Source of the DNA: Bacteroidales bacterium UBA3743
Lineage (GTDB): Bacteria > Bacteroidota > Bacteroidia > Bacteroidales > Paludibacteraceae
Assembly (NCBI GenBank): GCA_002371265.1
Contig: DFGT01000008.1
Span: forward strand, 1-64,000
Reading direction: 5' to 3'
Length of the DNA stretch: 64,000 nucleotides
Made by a program: the position numbers and the translations under genes. Below, one piece after another: positions 28,080 to 37,078 of this stretch; within the stretch, counting starts at the first letter, position 1, and each line of letters starts with the position of its first letter. The notes beneath the pieces were generated by a model, which saw only the letters and a list, made by a program, of their open reading frames with translations, ran no database searches and was not told the DNA's origin.

Positions 28080-29372
28080 TCACAATCTTCCATCCACTTC
28101 TTCCCTATTCCAAATTCCCTTCACATCATAAACCACACTGTTGGAATTCTTCTTTAAGCTGGAGACTGTGATGCTCTTAAACTCATCATGTGCTACTGCT
28201 AGCACAATCACGTCAAATTTATCATCCGGAACCTCTTTTCTCAGAGATATGCCATATATTGACTTAACTTTATCCGCATCCGCATATGGATCACAAACGG
28301 TGATGTTGGATGTGTATTCTGTTAATGTATGGTATATGTCTGCCACTTTTGTATTGCGTATGTCTGGACAGTTTTCCTTAAATGTAAAGCCTAAAATGAG
28401 GACACTCGCGTCTTTCACAAGCACTCCCTTCTTATTCATACATTTAACAACCTGATTGGCAACATAATCACCCATGCCATCGTTGAGTTTCCTTGCATCG
28501 TACATCACACGAGGTAAAACTCCATAAACTTGGGCTTTCTGTATCAAATAATATGGGTCGACGCTGATACAATGCCCGCCAACAAGCCCTGGACTCAACT
28601 TAATGAAATTCCATTTAGTCGACGCCGCGTCTATCACATCATGTGTGTCTATTCCCATTGCGTCGCATATCTTCGCCAATTCATTGAAGAATGCGATGTT
28701 GACATCACGCTGGGTGTTTTCTATTATCTTGGAAGCCTCAGCAACCTTTATGCTTGGTGCTTTGTGGGTGCCGTTTACCAGCACTGTGTTGTATATTCCG
28801 TCTACAATATCAGCAATTTCAGGAGTTGATCCAGAAGTCACTTTTATAATTGTTTCGACAGTATGTTTCTTATCTCCAGGATTGATTCTTTCCGGCGAAT
28901 ATCCAGCAAAAAAATCAACGTTATATTTCAATCCGCTTACTTCTTCCACAATAGGAATACATTCTTCCTCTGTCATTCCAGGGTAGACGGTAGACTCATA
29001 CACTACGATATCTCCTTTCCCTATCACTCGCCCGATTACCCTGCTCGCCTCTTGCAATGGTTTTAAATCAGGACGATTGTTCTCATCGATTGGAGTTGGC
29101 ACGGCTACAATGTAGAAATTACAATCCGTAATCTCGTTTTCTTCTGTAGTGCACCTAAATCCATGATTTCTGATTGCGTCTTCAAGAAGTTGTTTGTCGA
29201 CTTCTTTTGTAGTATCCTCGCAATTCATCAATGCATCTACCCTTCTCTTATCGACATCAAACCCAATTGTTTCAAATTTTGTCGAAAAAAGACGTGCAAG
29301 TGGCAGGCCCACATAACCTAGCCCAATGACACATATTCTATAACGCTTCGTGAAATTCAACTCAACAGACAA
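28080..29372 (-). CDS. UDP-N-acetylhexosamine 6-dehydrogenase (WbpO/TviB type)
   Basis: Oxidises C6 of a UDP-HexNAc twice with NAD to give the uronic acid. 430 residues. Rossmann motif GLGYVGLPLA at 17-26, catalytic C268 in VGGHCISVDPYYL, and AVPTPID near residue 90. The GHCISVDPYYL form is that of WbpO/TviB-like enzymes (UDP-GalNAc or UDP-GlcNAc), not of UDP-glucose dehydrogenase. First gene of the second transcription unit, behind its own promoter at 29521-29552. It may supply the substrate for the WbpB- and WbpD-like enzymes encoded at 37-38.7 kb. Confidence 0.9.
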   Translation of the reverse strand: MSVELNFTKRYRICVIGLGYVGLPLARLFSTKFETIGFDVDKRRVDALMNCEDTTKEVDKQLLEDAIRNHGFRCTTEENEITDCNFYIVAVPTPIDENNRPDLKPLQEASRVIGRVIGKGDIVVYESTVYPGMTEEECIPIVEEVSGLKYNVDFFAGYSPERINPGDKKHTVETIIKVTSGSTPEIADIVDGIYNTVLVNGTHKAPSIKVAEASKIIENTQRDVNIAFFNELAKICDAMGIDTHDVIDAASTKWNFIKLSPGLVGGHCISVDPYYLIQKAQVYGVLPRVMYDARKLNDGMGDYVANQVVKCMNKKGVLVKDASVLILGFTFKENCPDIRNTKVADIYHTLTEYTSNITVCDPYADADKVKSIYGISLRKEVPDDKFDVIVLAVAHDEFKSITVSSLKKNSNSVVYDVKGIWNREEVDGRL

Positions 29373-29390
29373 TTATTGATTATTTTAGAC

Positions 29391-29552
29391 GCATAAAGCT
29401 GATGCTCAAAATTTTACAAAAATATTGAGCTGACAATATAACATACTAAAATCAAAGAGAATTGTATCTTTTACTTTACAAAAAATAAAAATTCGTCTAA
29501 GAAAGGACCGAAAATCACTGCAAAGGTAATCAAAAAAAACGTTTGAGACAAA
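29391..29552 (-). promoter_or_regulatory. Promoter and leader of the second polysaccharide operon (module A)
   Basis: On the minus strand TTTG (29549-29552), a 20-bp spacer and TACCTTTG (29521-29528) give a perfect consensus promoter; the start would be near 29514, leaving a leader of about 140 nt before the dehydrogenase ATG. The whole stretch aligns with module B upstream of pseB (35320-35491), including the promoter and the leader down to TTTTAGA-GCATAA. The rest of the 29373-29749 gap holds only the terminator described next. Confidence 0.8.
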
Positions 29553-29651
29553 CAAATGTGAAAAAATGGCACAGTCAACCATAAGCTCCACTTTTGCAAC
29601 GTACAATACCAGACTGTAATAAAATCAGCTTCTCAATTTTGACAAATAAAA

Positions 29652-29685
29652 AGCTAGATTTCACTTCAAAATCCAGCCTTTTTAT
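29652..29685 (-). terminator. Terminator of the pseudaminic acid operon
   Basis: Read on the minus strand, AAAAGGCTGGATTT and AAATCTAGCTTTTT form an imperfect stem about 65 bp after the PseI stop codon, ending in a T tract. Together with the new promoter at 29521 it divides the locus into two units. Confidence 0.65.
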
Positions 29686-29749
29686 TATTGTCAGCAAATA
29701 TATATTGTATCCGTTCTGTTACAATATAATCAAACACTTATTTTGTATA

Positions 29750-30766
29750 CTATCTTTCAATATCATCCAAAGAGAGTCTATCCCCTTTCTTCATATTGCC
29801 AACTACCTTTTTACCAATAATATCATTTAGATATTTAGGATGAAGTCCATAGCAAGGTCTTACTGAACGAACATTCTTTTCTGTTATCACATCACCTTCA
29901 TTCATGTCTTCGGCCACATAGAGAGAACGGGAAAACTGACGTCCTTTTATCTGAGATGGATCTGTTTGATACGAAACCACACCAAGTGATTTTTCTACAT
30001 TACGTATGCTTGTCACCATTGATTTGAATTCTTCTACAGTCATAGAAAATGCTGCGTCAGGACCGCCAATCGATCTATCAAGAATAAAGTGTTTTTCTAT
30101 CATCTCCGCACCCAAAGCCACTGCTGCGAGAGCCACATCGGCGCCCATTGTATGATCAGAAAGACCGACCTTTACACCAAAACGTTCTTTCATATCAAGC
30201 ATTGTTCGAAGATTGACACTTTCTAATGGAGCCGGATAAGCAGACACACAATGCAGAAGTGTAACATCATAATTACCCACCTCATGGCAAACTTTGATAG
30301 CAAGTTCGATGTCCTCAAGTGTAGCCACGCCAGTCGAAATTACCATTGGTTTGCCTTTACTCGCGGCATAACGTATTAAATTAACATCTGTTATCTCAAA
30401 ACTTGCGATCTTCATAATAGGATTGCCTAAATCATTGAGGAAATCAACGGCAGTGTTATCAAAAGGAGTAGAAAAGCATACTAGTCCACACTTCTTAGCC
30501 TCATCAAATATAGCTTTGTGCCACTCCCAAGGAGTATAAGCTTCTTTATATAAATCATACAGTTTCGTATTATCCCAAAGAGTACCACCACCTACGACAA
30601 AATCTTCTCTGTCACAGTCTAATGTAATAGTGTCAGCTGTATATGTTTGGATTTTTACCGCATCTACACCAGTCTCTGCGATTGCACAAACTGATTCTAA
30701 CGCAGTCTCCAGTTTATGTCCATGATTTGCAGATAGTTCTGCAACGATAAATGTTTTACCCTTCAT
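29750..30766 (-). CDS. pseI: Pseudaminic acid synthase
   Basis: Condenses 2,4-diacetamido-2,4,6-trideoxy-L-altrose with PEP to form pseudaminic acid. 338 residues: a NeuB-type TIM barrel (IVAELSANHGH at 6-16, DAVKIQTYTADTITL near 35, IASFEITD, LLHCVSAYPAP) and a C-terminal antifreeze-like SAF domain (about 278-338; RSLYVAEDMNEGDVIT). SANHGH and the TYTADTIT stretch favour PseI over NeuB and LegI. Overlaps the pseGH gene by 4 bp. The neighbours provide all other steps, which supports this call strongly. Confidence 0.94.
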   Translation of the reverse strand: MKGKTFIVAELSANHGHKLETALESVCAIAETGVDAVKIQTYTADTITLDCDREDFVVGGGTLWDNTKLYDLYKEAYTPWEWHKAIFDEAKKCGLVCFSTPFDNTAVDFLNDLGNPIMKIASFEITDVNLIRYAASKGKPMVISTGVATLEDIELAIKVCHEVGNYDVTLLHCVSAYPAPLESVNLRTMLDMKERFGVKVGLSDHTMGADVALAAVALGAEMIEKHFILDRSIGGPDAAFSMTVEEFKSMVTSIRNVEKSLGVVSYQTDPSQIKGRQFSRSLYVAEDMNEGDVITEKNVRSVRPCYGLHPKYLNDIIGKKVVGNMKKGDRLSLDDIER

Positions 30767-32169
30767 ATATATCGTTCAAAGTAGTAATACTTTTCGTCTT
30801 CTTGATATACCTTATATCCAACCTTCAAATGATATTGATAGGAAGACGGATTGGATTTCAAGACTTCTGCAAACAATCGGTGGACACCTCTTTTTCTTAT
30901 GTAGCTATCCATTAGATACTCAATTGTTTTGCCATAGCCTTTATTATGAAAAATCGGATTAATATATAATCCATGTTCAGCAGAGTCGCCATCTTTAATA
31001 TCTACAAAATCATAAGAGCCAACAAGCTCATCCTCCTTAAAAATAGAATAATAAAGTTTTGTTTTATTGTTTTTAAGAGACTCCACAAACTTCAAGTGAG
31101 ACTCGAACGGGAATGGATCCGGCTGAGTCATGCACTTTCGTATTTCCGGAAGATTGCGCACCTCCCAGACTTTACGACTTTCTTCAAGACTCATATCTGT
31201 ATAATTGACAATACGAAGATCGATTGACTTAAATGCGTATAAAAGATTAAGTCTGGCATTGTGAATATCAATTTTATTCATTGAAGACTTTGGCTTCGCA
31301 AAACATTCCCTGAAGTCCGTTTCCCTCAAATCTCCCAATGGTGTGATAAGATTGTTTTTACAAAGACCATCATAGAAATCGAACTGATTATCAATATAGA
31401 AGCCTGCTAACACTTCGCACCCGCAAGCCAATGCTTCATAGCAAACAGAACTTGCAGAACAAAGGACGTACTCTGCACTTGAATACTGTGCTGCCATTTC
31501 GTCTGCTGTCAAAGACGACAGAACCGTAACCTTTCCACAATCAAGCAAAGCTTCCTTACTTGCATAAAGATCTCCAACAATCGCAGTAATCTGATTCACA
31601 TCATCACGTAAGGACAATGCTATAACCGCTTTTTCTGTAAGATTTTGTGGATCTGAGCCACCGAAACAAACCACCCATTTTCCATCCGACTTTGAAAGAC
31701 AAGGTGCAGGAGACAAAAATGGGCCACGTAAAAGAGCATAAGAAGGGCCCAAACAGAATTTTGTAAAAGGCTCCACATCATACATGTCCGGCGTTGCGTT
31801 TCCATGATTTATTATCATATCCACATGAAAATGACGATCATGCACATCATCTATATGTACTAACTTACACCCTTTGGCCTTTATCCGCTTATGATATTCG
31901 GAAGTATAAAAGTAATTGTCAAGAACAACAATTTCTTCACCTGTGACATAATCAAGAAACTTATCGAACTTTCTGTTGTCAGAAGGCAAAGAAACAATAG
32001 GACATACATTATCAGCCGCCTTCAACTGAAATGAAGTTGGCGACTGAGTAAAAAATGTACAATCAAAATCTTTTTTAAGAATATCAGCAAGTGCAAGAGT
32101 TCGTATAAAATGGCCATATCCAATAGTCGCGCCTGCATCTGCACGGAAGAAGATTTTACGTTTCGACAT
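30763..32169 (-). CDS. pseG: PseG-PseH fusion: UDP-sugar hydrolase plus N-acetyltransferase
   Basis: A 468-residue fusion of two pathway enzymes. Residues 1 to about 310 are PseG, which removes UDP from UDP-2,4-diacetamido-2,4,6-trideoxy-L-altrose (IFFRADAGATIGYGHFIRTLALA, LVHIDDVHDRHFHVDMIIN, WVVCFGGSDPQN). Residues about 318-468 are a GNAT domain (PseH), which acetylates the 4-amino group before that step (LYINPIFHNKGYGKTIEYL is the acetyl-CoA site). In Campylobacter and Helicobacter these are separate genes. The linker is short. No separate pseH is seen in the window, so the fusion completes the pathway. Overlaps pseI by 4 bp and shares one base with pseF. Confidence 0.92.
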   Translation of the reverse strand: MSKRKIFFRADAGATIGYGHFIRTLALADILKKDFDCTFFTQSPTSFQLKAADNVCPIVSLPSDNRKFDKFLDYVTGEEIVVLDNYFYTSEYHKRIKAKGCKLVHIDDVHDRHFHVDMIINHGNATPDMYDVEPFTKFCLGPSYALLRGPFLSPAPCLSKSDGKWVVCFGGSDPQNLTEKAVIALSLRDDVNQITAIVGDLYASKEALLDCGKVTVLSSLTADEMAAQYSSAEYVLCSASSVCYEALACGCEVLAGFYIDNQFDFYDGLCKNNLITPLGDLRETDFRECFAKPKSSMNKIDIHNARLNLLYAFKSIDLRIVNYTDMSLEESRKVWEVRNLPEIRKCMTQPDPFPFESHLKFVESLKNNKTKLYYSIFKEDELVGSYDFVDIKDGDSAEHGLYINPIFHNKGYGKTIEYLMDSYIRKRGVHRLFAEVLKSNPSSYQYHLKVGYKVYQEDEKYYYFERYI

Positions 32170-32852
32170 TATCCCTTTGTGAGTTTAAATTTCATTTCTG
32201 CTAATTGCCAATCCGTCAATGTGTCAAGATCCTGTACCTCAAGTTCAGAAAGGACAATGCCAGCCGTATTTGATCCCCATAGACTATTCGTTTTTTTGAA
32301 ATCATCAATCATACAAATATAAAATTGACCTGCATCATGATATGTCTTTTCTAAATCCTGCGAACGAGACCTTAAATATTCGGGCTGAAGCATAGATATT
32401 TTATCGTCCACTATATGCAGTGCTCGTTGAATAGGATAAGAGTACTCAACACATGTAAACACAGAATAGATATCGTTTTTTATCATAGAATAAGCCTCCT
32501 TAAGACGGACTGCACTAACAAAAGGAGCTGTACTGTACAGACAAGTGAACGTATCAAATTGTTTTCCTTCCTTTTCATAACAATTAAGAACCTCATTTAC
32601 CACATCGGCTGTTGTAGCATAATCATTGGCTGTTGCCTCACTGCGAAGGAAAGGCACACTTGCTCCATATTGTTTTGCAACAATAGCGATTTCTTCATCA
32701 TCAGTAGAGACCATAACCTCTTCATACATGCCAGACTGTAGTGCAGCCTCAATTGAGTAGGCAATTATAGGTTTGCCAAGGAAATCCTTGATATTTTTAC
32801 GAGGAATACGCTTAGAGCCACCTCTTGCAGGTATAATACACAAGTTCTTCAT
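32169..32852 (-). CDS. pseF: Pseudaminic acid cytidylyltransferase
   Basis: Activates pseudaminic acid with CTP to give the CMP-sugar used by a transferase. 227 residues. IIPARGGSKRIPRKNIKDFLGKP at the N-terminus is the nucleotide-binding loop of CMP-sialate synthases; the rest (STDDEEIA, FTCLYSTAPFV) fits PseF rather than the longer NeuA. Overlaps pseC by 4 bp and pseGH by 1 bp, so all are translated together. Confidence 0.93.
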   Translation of the reverse strand: MKNLCIIPARGGSKRIPRKNIKDFLGKPIIAYSIEAALQSGMYEEVMVSTDDEEIAIVAKQYGASVPFLRSEATANDYATTADVVNEVLNCYEKEGKQFDTFTCLYSTAPFVSAVRLKEAYSMIKNDIYSVFTCVEYSYPIQRALHIVDDKISMLQPEYLRSRSQDLEKTYHDAGQFYICMIDDFKKTNSLWGSNTAGIVLSELEVQDLDTLTDWQLAEMKFKLTKG

Positions 32853-34021
32853 CTTATTTGCATATATTCTTTAACCTTATCAATCACATACTCCTGTTGC
32901 TCTGACGTAAGTGTCGGAAACATCGGAAGTGCAAGACAATGTTTATAGTATTCCTCAACGACAGGCAAATCACCTTCCTTATTACCAAATTGCTTGTAAT
33001 AGGGCATAAGATTAAGAGGATAATAAAGCACCTGAGCGAAAATTTTGTTCTCACGCAGAAAGTTGTAAAGGCCAAGTCTATCGTCTACCTGAATGATATA
33101 CAAATGGTATGCGTGATAAACATCAGACGCTTCATAAGGGGTCTTAATAGCCTTAATGTCCTTGAACGCATCATTATACCTGCGAACTAACTCACGACGT
33201 ATCTCCACATTCTTACGTGCAACTTTAAGTTGGCTTGTACCTAAAGCTGCCTGTATGTCCGTAATACGATAATTATAGCCTAATTCCTGCATTTCATAGT
33301 ACCAAAGTCCATCCTGACGTTCAAGTTTTTCCGCATCACGTGTTATACCATGAGTGCGATAGAGTGCCATTTTTTCTTTGAGACTGTCGTTCTGCGTACA
33401 AGCGATACCTCCTTCTCCAGTAGTGATATGCTTAACCGGATGAAAAGAGAACACCGTAATATCCGAATACTTACCGCACCCTGCATATACCTTATCCCCT
33501 GAAGAATCAACAAAATAAGCACCTGGAGCATGACAAGCATCTTCTAGAATCCACATGCCATACTCATCTGCAATCTTGCGAAACTCTTCCATATTGTGAG
33601 GATAACCAGCAAAGTCAACAAGCACCATTCCCTTGTATGTGCCTTTCGGAGATGCTGCAAGCGTTTCTTTTAATTTGTCAATGTCAAGAAGATATGTCTT
33701 AGGATCAATGTCAACAAACTTAACATTACCGCCACAGAAACGAATACAATTTGCAGAAGACGCAAATGTCAAAGGTGTACAAATGACATTATCTCCCGGC
33801 TTTACTCCAAGAGCCATCGCAGCTATATGAAGAGCTCCTGTAGCATTACATACAGCGACTGCATGCTTTGAATTTACATATTCACAAAATGCATTCTCAA
33901 ATTCTGCAATTCGAGGTCCACATGTCAAATAGTCAGACTTTAGAGCATCTACCACCGCTCGAATGTCATCATCAGAAATGAACTGACGTCCATATGATAT
34001 AGGAAGCTTTAACATAAACAA
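32849..34021 (-). CDS. pseC: UDP-4-keto-6-deoxy-N-acetyl-altrosamine aminotransferase
   Basis: PLP enzyme that uses glutamate to aminate C4 of the PseB product. 390 residues of the DegT/DnrJ/EryC1 family; PLP lysine K197 in FSFHPVKHITTGEGG. ATGALHIAAMALGV and ILEDACHAPGA are the usual cofactor contacts. A second ATG two codons on (34015) is an equally good start. It lies 9 bp downstream of pseB. Confidence 0.93.
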   Translation of the reverse strand: MFMLKLPISYGRQFISDDDIRAVVDALKSDYLTCGPRIAEFENAFCEYVNSKHAVAVCNATGALHIAAMALGVKPGDNVICTPLTFASSANCIRFCGGNVKFVDIDPKTYLLDIDKLKETLAASPKGTYKGMVLVDFAGYPHNMEEFRKIADEYGMWILEDACHAPGAYFVDSSGDKVYAGCGKYSDITVFSFHPVKHITTGEGGIACTQNDSLKEKMALYRTHGITRDAEKLERQDGLWYYEMQELGYNYRITDIQAALGTSQLKVARKNVEIRRELVRRYNDAFKDIKAIKTPYEASDVYHAYHLYIIQVDDRLGLYNFLRENKIFAQVLYYPLNLMPYYKQFGNKEGDLPVVEEYYKHCLALPMFPTLTSEQQEYVIDKVKEYMQIR

Positions 34022-34030
34022 AGACCCTTT

Positions 34031-35053
34031 TTACTTAACCACAAAATTTGGATCAACACATTCTCTGATTTTCTCACGCATCGTCTCTGGCGTTTCCCAG
34101 AGTTCATTAATATCAGATGAATAATGGAAACCAAAAGGAACCGGTTTAGCGTTATGATGTTTGATGAAGTCTTCTTTCTGCCAACAATAAGAAACAGATG
34201 GAAGGATTGCATAATACTTGCCAAGATCAATAGTGTCAAGAGCATCTGTTACCGTGATCATTTCTTCATGAAGTTTCTCTCCTGGTCGTATACCTACCTC
34301 AACCTGTTTCATGTTTGGAGCAATAGCAGTTGCAACATCACAAATTCGGTAAGAAGGGATCTTTGGAATGAAGATTTCTCCTCCAAGATGATTCTTAAGG
34401 GCGAACATAACAAGCTGAACTCCATCCTCTAGAGATATATTGAAGCGAGTCATTCGCATATCAGTTATAGGAAGATATTCGGCTCCCTCATCTCGTTTTT
34501 TTATGAAAAAAGGGATAACCGATCCTCGAGAACCCATCACATTACCATAACGAACCACCGAGAATCGAACATCACGAGCTCCTTTTATATTGTTAGCCGC
34601 TGTGAATAGTTTGTCAGAAGTCAACTTGGTCGCACCATATAGGTTGATTGGAGCACACGCCTTATCTGTAGAGAGAGCCACAATGTCATGTACATTATTA
34701 GCTATGGCAGCATTAATAACATTCACAGCACCGTCAACGTTAGTCTTAATACATTCGCGAGGATTGTATTCTGCAGTATCAACCTGCTTAATCGCCGCAG
34801 CATGAATAATAACATCCACGCCAGCACAAATCGACATGAGACGTTCCCCATCGCGAACATCCCCTATAATATAACGCATCTGAGGATATTGTTTCTCTGA
34901 CCAAATCTGCTTCATATCATACTGCTTCAACTCGCCACGAGAGAAGACGATAATCTTCTTCACGTTAGGATAATCACGCAGGATAACCTCAACAAATTTC
35001 TTACCGAAGCTGCCTGAACCACCGGTAATCAAAACTACTTTGCCGTTTAGCAT
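34031..35053 (-). CDS. pseB: UDP-N-acetylglucosamine 4,6-dehydratase (inverting)
   Basis: First step of pseudaminic acid synthesis: removes water from UDP-GlcNAc and inverts C5. 340 residues of the FlaA1/PseB short SDR group. GGSGSFGKKF at 11-20, LSTDKACAPINLYGATK with D130, K131, Y139 and K143 as catalytic residues, and RYGNVMGSRGSVIPFF. The size (not the 600-residue membrane form) matches PseB. First gene of the first polysaccharide unit, with a leader of about 400 nt from the promoter at 35460-35491. Confidence 0.93.
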   Translation of the reverse strand: MLNGKVVLITGGSGSFGKKFVEVILRDYPNVKKIIVFSRGELKQYDMKQIWSEKQYPQMRYIIGDVRDGERLMSICAGVDVIIHAAAIKQVDTAEYNPRECIKTNVDGAVNVINAAIANNVHDIVALSTDKACAPINLYGATKLTSDKLFTAANNIKGARDVRFSVVRYGNVMGSRGSVIPFFIKKRDEGAEYLPITDMRMTRFNISLEDGVQLVMFALKNHLGGEIFIPKIPSYRICDVATAIAPNMKQVEVGIRPGEKLHEEMITVTDALDTIDLGKYYAILPSVSYCWQKEDFIKHHNAKPVPFGFHYSSDINELWETPETMREKIRECVDPNFVVK

Positions 35054-35319
35054 AATTGAACAATTTAAATTATATAGTTATAATTCTTTCTAATTCATTA
35101 ATTTTCCTCTTACTTAAACCTGCTTACAAAATATCTGTAAACGCACCATTCTCTACATTTTGAAATTTGCTTTTACAAAAAGAAAAAACAGTCGTCTACA
35201 CAAAATTAGGGGCAGAATTTATTCTTAATTACAGCCGATGCTTCTTTCTACCAAACCTGCAGAAATATTAAGTTATGTAGTCACGATTTTTTGCCAGTCA
35301 CACTAAATAAAAAAACAAA
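35054..35319 (-). other. Distal part of the long pseB leader
   Basis: There is no gene in this AT-rich stretch. If transcription starts near 35453, this is the second half of a 5' leader of about 400 nt, a usual place for control by NusG-like antiterminators in Bacteroidota capsule operons. I see no clear terminator hairpin with a T tract, and no riboswitch fold that I recognise. Confidence 0.45.
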
Positions 35320-35491
35320 TATTTTAGATGTATAATTCTAGCACTCAAACCAATACAAAAATAACAAGTCGGCTACACAGCATGCTTAATAGAAAGCAAA
35401 AAACATCTTTATCATGCAAAAAAAAAGAATTTCTGTCTAACTACCAGACAAAATTGACATAAAGGTAATAAAAAAGCCCGTTAGAGACAAA
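35320..35491 (-). promoter_or_regulatory. Promoter and proximal leader of the pseudaminic acid operon (module B)
   Basis: On the minus strand TTTG (35488-35491), a 20-bp spacer and TACCTTTA (35460-35467) form a near-consensus promoter. The segment is homologous to module A (29391-29552): the same spacing, the GAGACAAA block at the -33 element, and similar leader sequence down to TTTTAGATGTATAA. The divergent NusG-like gene begins 47 bp from the -33 element. Confidence 0.75.
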
Positions 35492-35538
35492 AAAATGCAA
35501 AAAAATGTCTATTTTCGCACACGTAAAAAAATAACAAA

Positions 35539-36810
35539 ATGGCACAAAATTCAAAGGCACCATACAATTCCGGACTTAATTGGTTCAGAGTCAATTTGAC
35601 AAAGAGAAAGGAATTAGCAGCCTTTAGAAACATCATAATAGACAAAATCACCGATTTCAACAAAAAAGAAGACGCCGACTGTGACGAATACACAGACGTC
35701 GACTGCATAAGACGTCGTTACCTTTTCCCTTCAAACTCCAGCAATGTCAACGGCTACTACGAATCCATCATGAGCAATATAAAATTCTCATGCTGGGTGA
35801 AATGTGCTGAAAATGAATTGTTGGAAATACTCGACGATCTAAACAGCAGCCAAATCACAGCTGACGCATCACGCAAAAGCAACAGCGGTGTCATACGTGT
35901 GGTGAGCGAGACTGAAGTTAACACTTTGGGATGGATCATCAACAACGTTCCACAAAATCTTTTCAGGGCAAACACAATTCCAACGGAGACAAAACCCGCG
36001 ACTCTTTGCGTCCCCGGCGGAGTGGTGATAGAAGGCGAGCTCAGCAAAATGCGTGGCAATGTAAACACAGACAAGTTCTTCTTCTCTGTGCTGGGCACCA
36101 ATCTTTTCATGGTGATAAACAAAGGTGATGCGGATGAGGTGGTAGACATCTCACAAGAAATCGAGAATGCCAAGAAAGCCAACGACAATGACAAAGCCAA
36201 CAAAGCAAGACATTGGATGGTGCTCAGAGCATCACGTGGATCTGAGCAATCTTTGGAAAAAAGTCTGGAACTTTGGAAAGAGCACAACGAATCGGACATC
36301 TGCTTCGAGACCTATCTGCCAACATATATAAAAGACATAAAGAGATGCGGCAATATAATCGGACAAAGGAAAGCTCTGTTCTGCCCTGGATATTTGTTCA
36401 TCCACACTTCCATCTCTGAAATTCTCCGTATTGAGTCAGACAGACTGTGGGACGGCCCTACCATCTCTAGATTTCTGGTTCGCCAATCGATGAGAAAAAA
36501 CAACAACGAAAGCCAGGCTCTGAGAATTTCTGATGCTGAAATGGCCGACTTCAAATTCGCCGTCAACTCCAACCTCACCAACATCGTCCTCGATGCGGAA
36601 GACTATGTCGACAATGAGCTTGTGAGATACTATAATCCCAACAGTCCATTCAACCAAAAGATCGGCAGAGTGCTGCACAAAGGCGACTGCCTATATCTTT
36701 CTTTCCTTCCTCTTGGAGGAATCATGAATTTCACAAAAGCCATAAAAATTGAGAGTTCGCAGATAAGAAAACTGTCTAGCAAAGAGCTTGCTGAACTAAA
36801 CAGGCAATAA
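35539..36810 (+). CDS. NusG-like (UpxY-type) antiterminator with extra N-terminal region
   Basis: 423 residues. The second half (about 222-423) resembles NusG/UpxY: ARHWMVLRASRGSEQSLEKSL opens an NGN domain, with CPGYLFIHTS as the conserved strand, and the end (GRVLHKGDCLYLSFLPLGG) is a KOW-like barrel. UpxY proteins bind the 5' leader of capsule operons and let polymerase read on; they are about 170-200 residues and usually the first gene of the operon. Here the gene is divergent from the locus and carries about 220 extra N-terminal residues with no family I recognise (WIINNVPQNLFRA, CVPGGVVIEGELS). A likely target is the leader of the adjacent pse operon and its copy at 29.4 kb; this is inference. 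A TATTTTCG element at 35510-35517 may be its promoter. Confidence 0.75.
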   Translation: MAQNSKAPYNSGLNWFRVNLTKRKELAAFRNIIIDKITDFNKKEDADCDEYTDVDCIRRRYLFPSNSSNVNGYYESIMSNIKFSCWVKCAENELLEILDDLNSSQITADASRKSNSGVIRVVSETEVNTLGWIINNVPQNLFRANTIPTETKPATLCVPGGVVIEGELSKMRGNVNTDKFFFSVLGTNLFMVINKGDADEVVDISQEIENAKKANDNDKANKARHWMVLRASRGSEQSLEKSLELWKEHNESDICFETYLPTYIKDIKRCGNIIGQRKALFCPGYLFIHTSISEILRIESDRLWDGPTISRFLVRQSMRKNNNESQALRISDAEMADFKFAVNSNLTNIVLDAEDYVDNELVRYYNPNSPFNQKIGRVLHKGDCLYLSFLPLGGIMNFTKAIKIESSQIRKLSSKELAELNRQ

Positions 36811-36887
36811 TGCGTTTTTTCAACTATTTGAAATTCATCTTGATAAGCAAAAAAGTGATTTTTCACCATAAAAAAACTGCAGAATGC

Positions 36888-36919
36888 TTTGGCAGAACCA
36901 AGAAAAGCACATATCTTTG
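36888..36919 (+). promoter_or_regulatory. Promoter of tRNA-Gly
   Basis: TTTG (36888-36891), a 20-bp spacer and TATCTTTG (36912-36919) match the Bacteroidota consensus exactly; the start falls just before the tRNA. Confidence 0.88.
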
Positions 36920-36929
36920 CAGTGCAAAT

Positions 36930-37002
36930 GCGGAAGTAGCTCAGTTGATAGAGCAATAGCCTTCCAAGCTGTGGGTCGCGGGTTTGAGCCCCGTCTTCCG
37001 CT
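36930..37002 (+). tRNA. tRNA-Gly (anticodon UCC)
   Basis: A full cloverleaf can be drawn by hand. Acceptor GCGGAAG pairs with CTTCCGC; the D stem is GCTC/GAGC; the anticodon stem ATAGC/GCTGT encloses loop CTTCCAA with anticodon TCC; the T stem GCGGG/CCCGT encloses TTTGAGC. The discriminator base is T and CCA is not encoded. It lies between the NusG-like gene and the WbpD-like gene. Confidence 0.95.
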
Positions 37003-37011
37003 CTAATGAAA

Positions 37012-37044
37012 AAGAACCTCAGACTCTGTTTGAGGTTCTTTTTT
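37012..37044 (+). terminator. Terminator after tRNA-Gly
   Basis: AAGAACCTCA (37012-37021) pairs with TGAGGTTCTT (37031-37040) and is followed by a T tract, 10 bp after the tRNA. Confidence 0.88.
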
Positions 37045-37078
37045 GTTTAGAAAGGATTTTTTACTACAATTATACATT

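Noticed and set aside
29406..29606. 66-codon minus-strand frame upstream of the UDP-sugar dehydrogenase
   Set aside because: It covers the promoter and leader module and is Phe/Leu-rich by AT content only.
36930..37002. tRNA-Gly as an integration site for the polysaccharide region
   Set aside because: I found no second copy of the tRNA 3' end and no integrase in the window.
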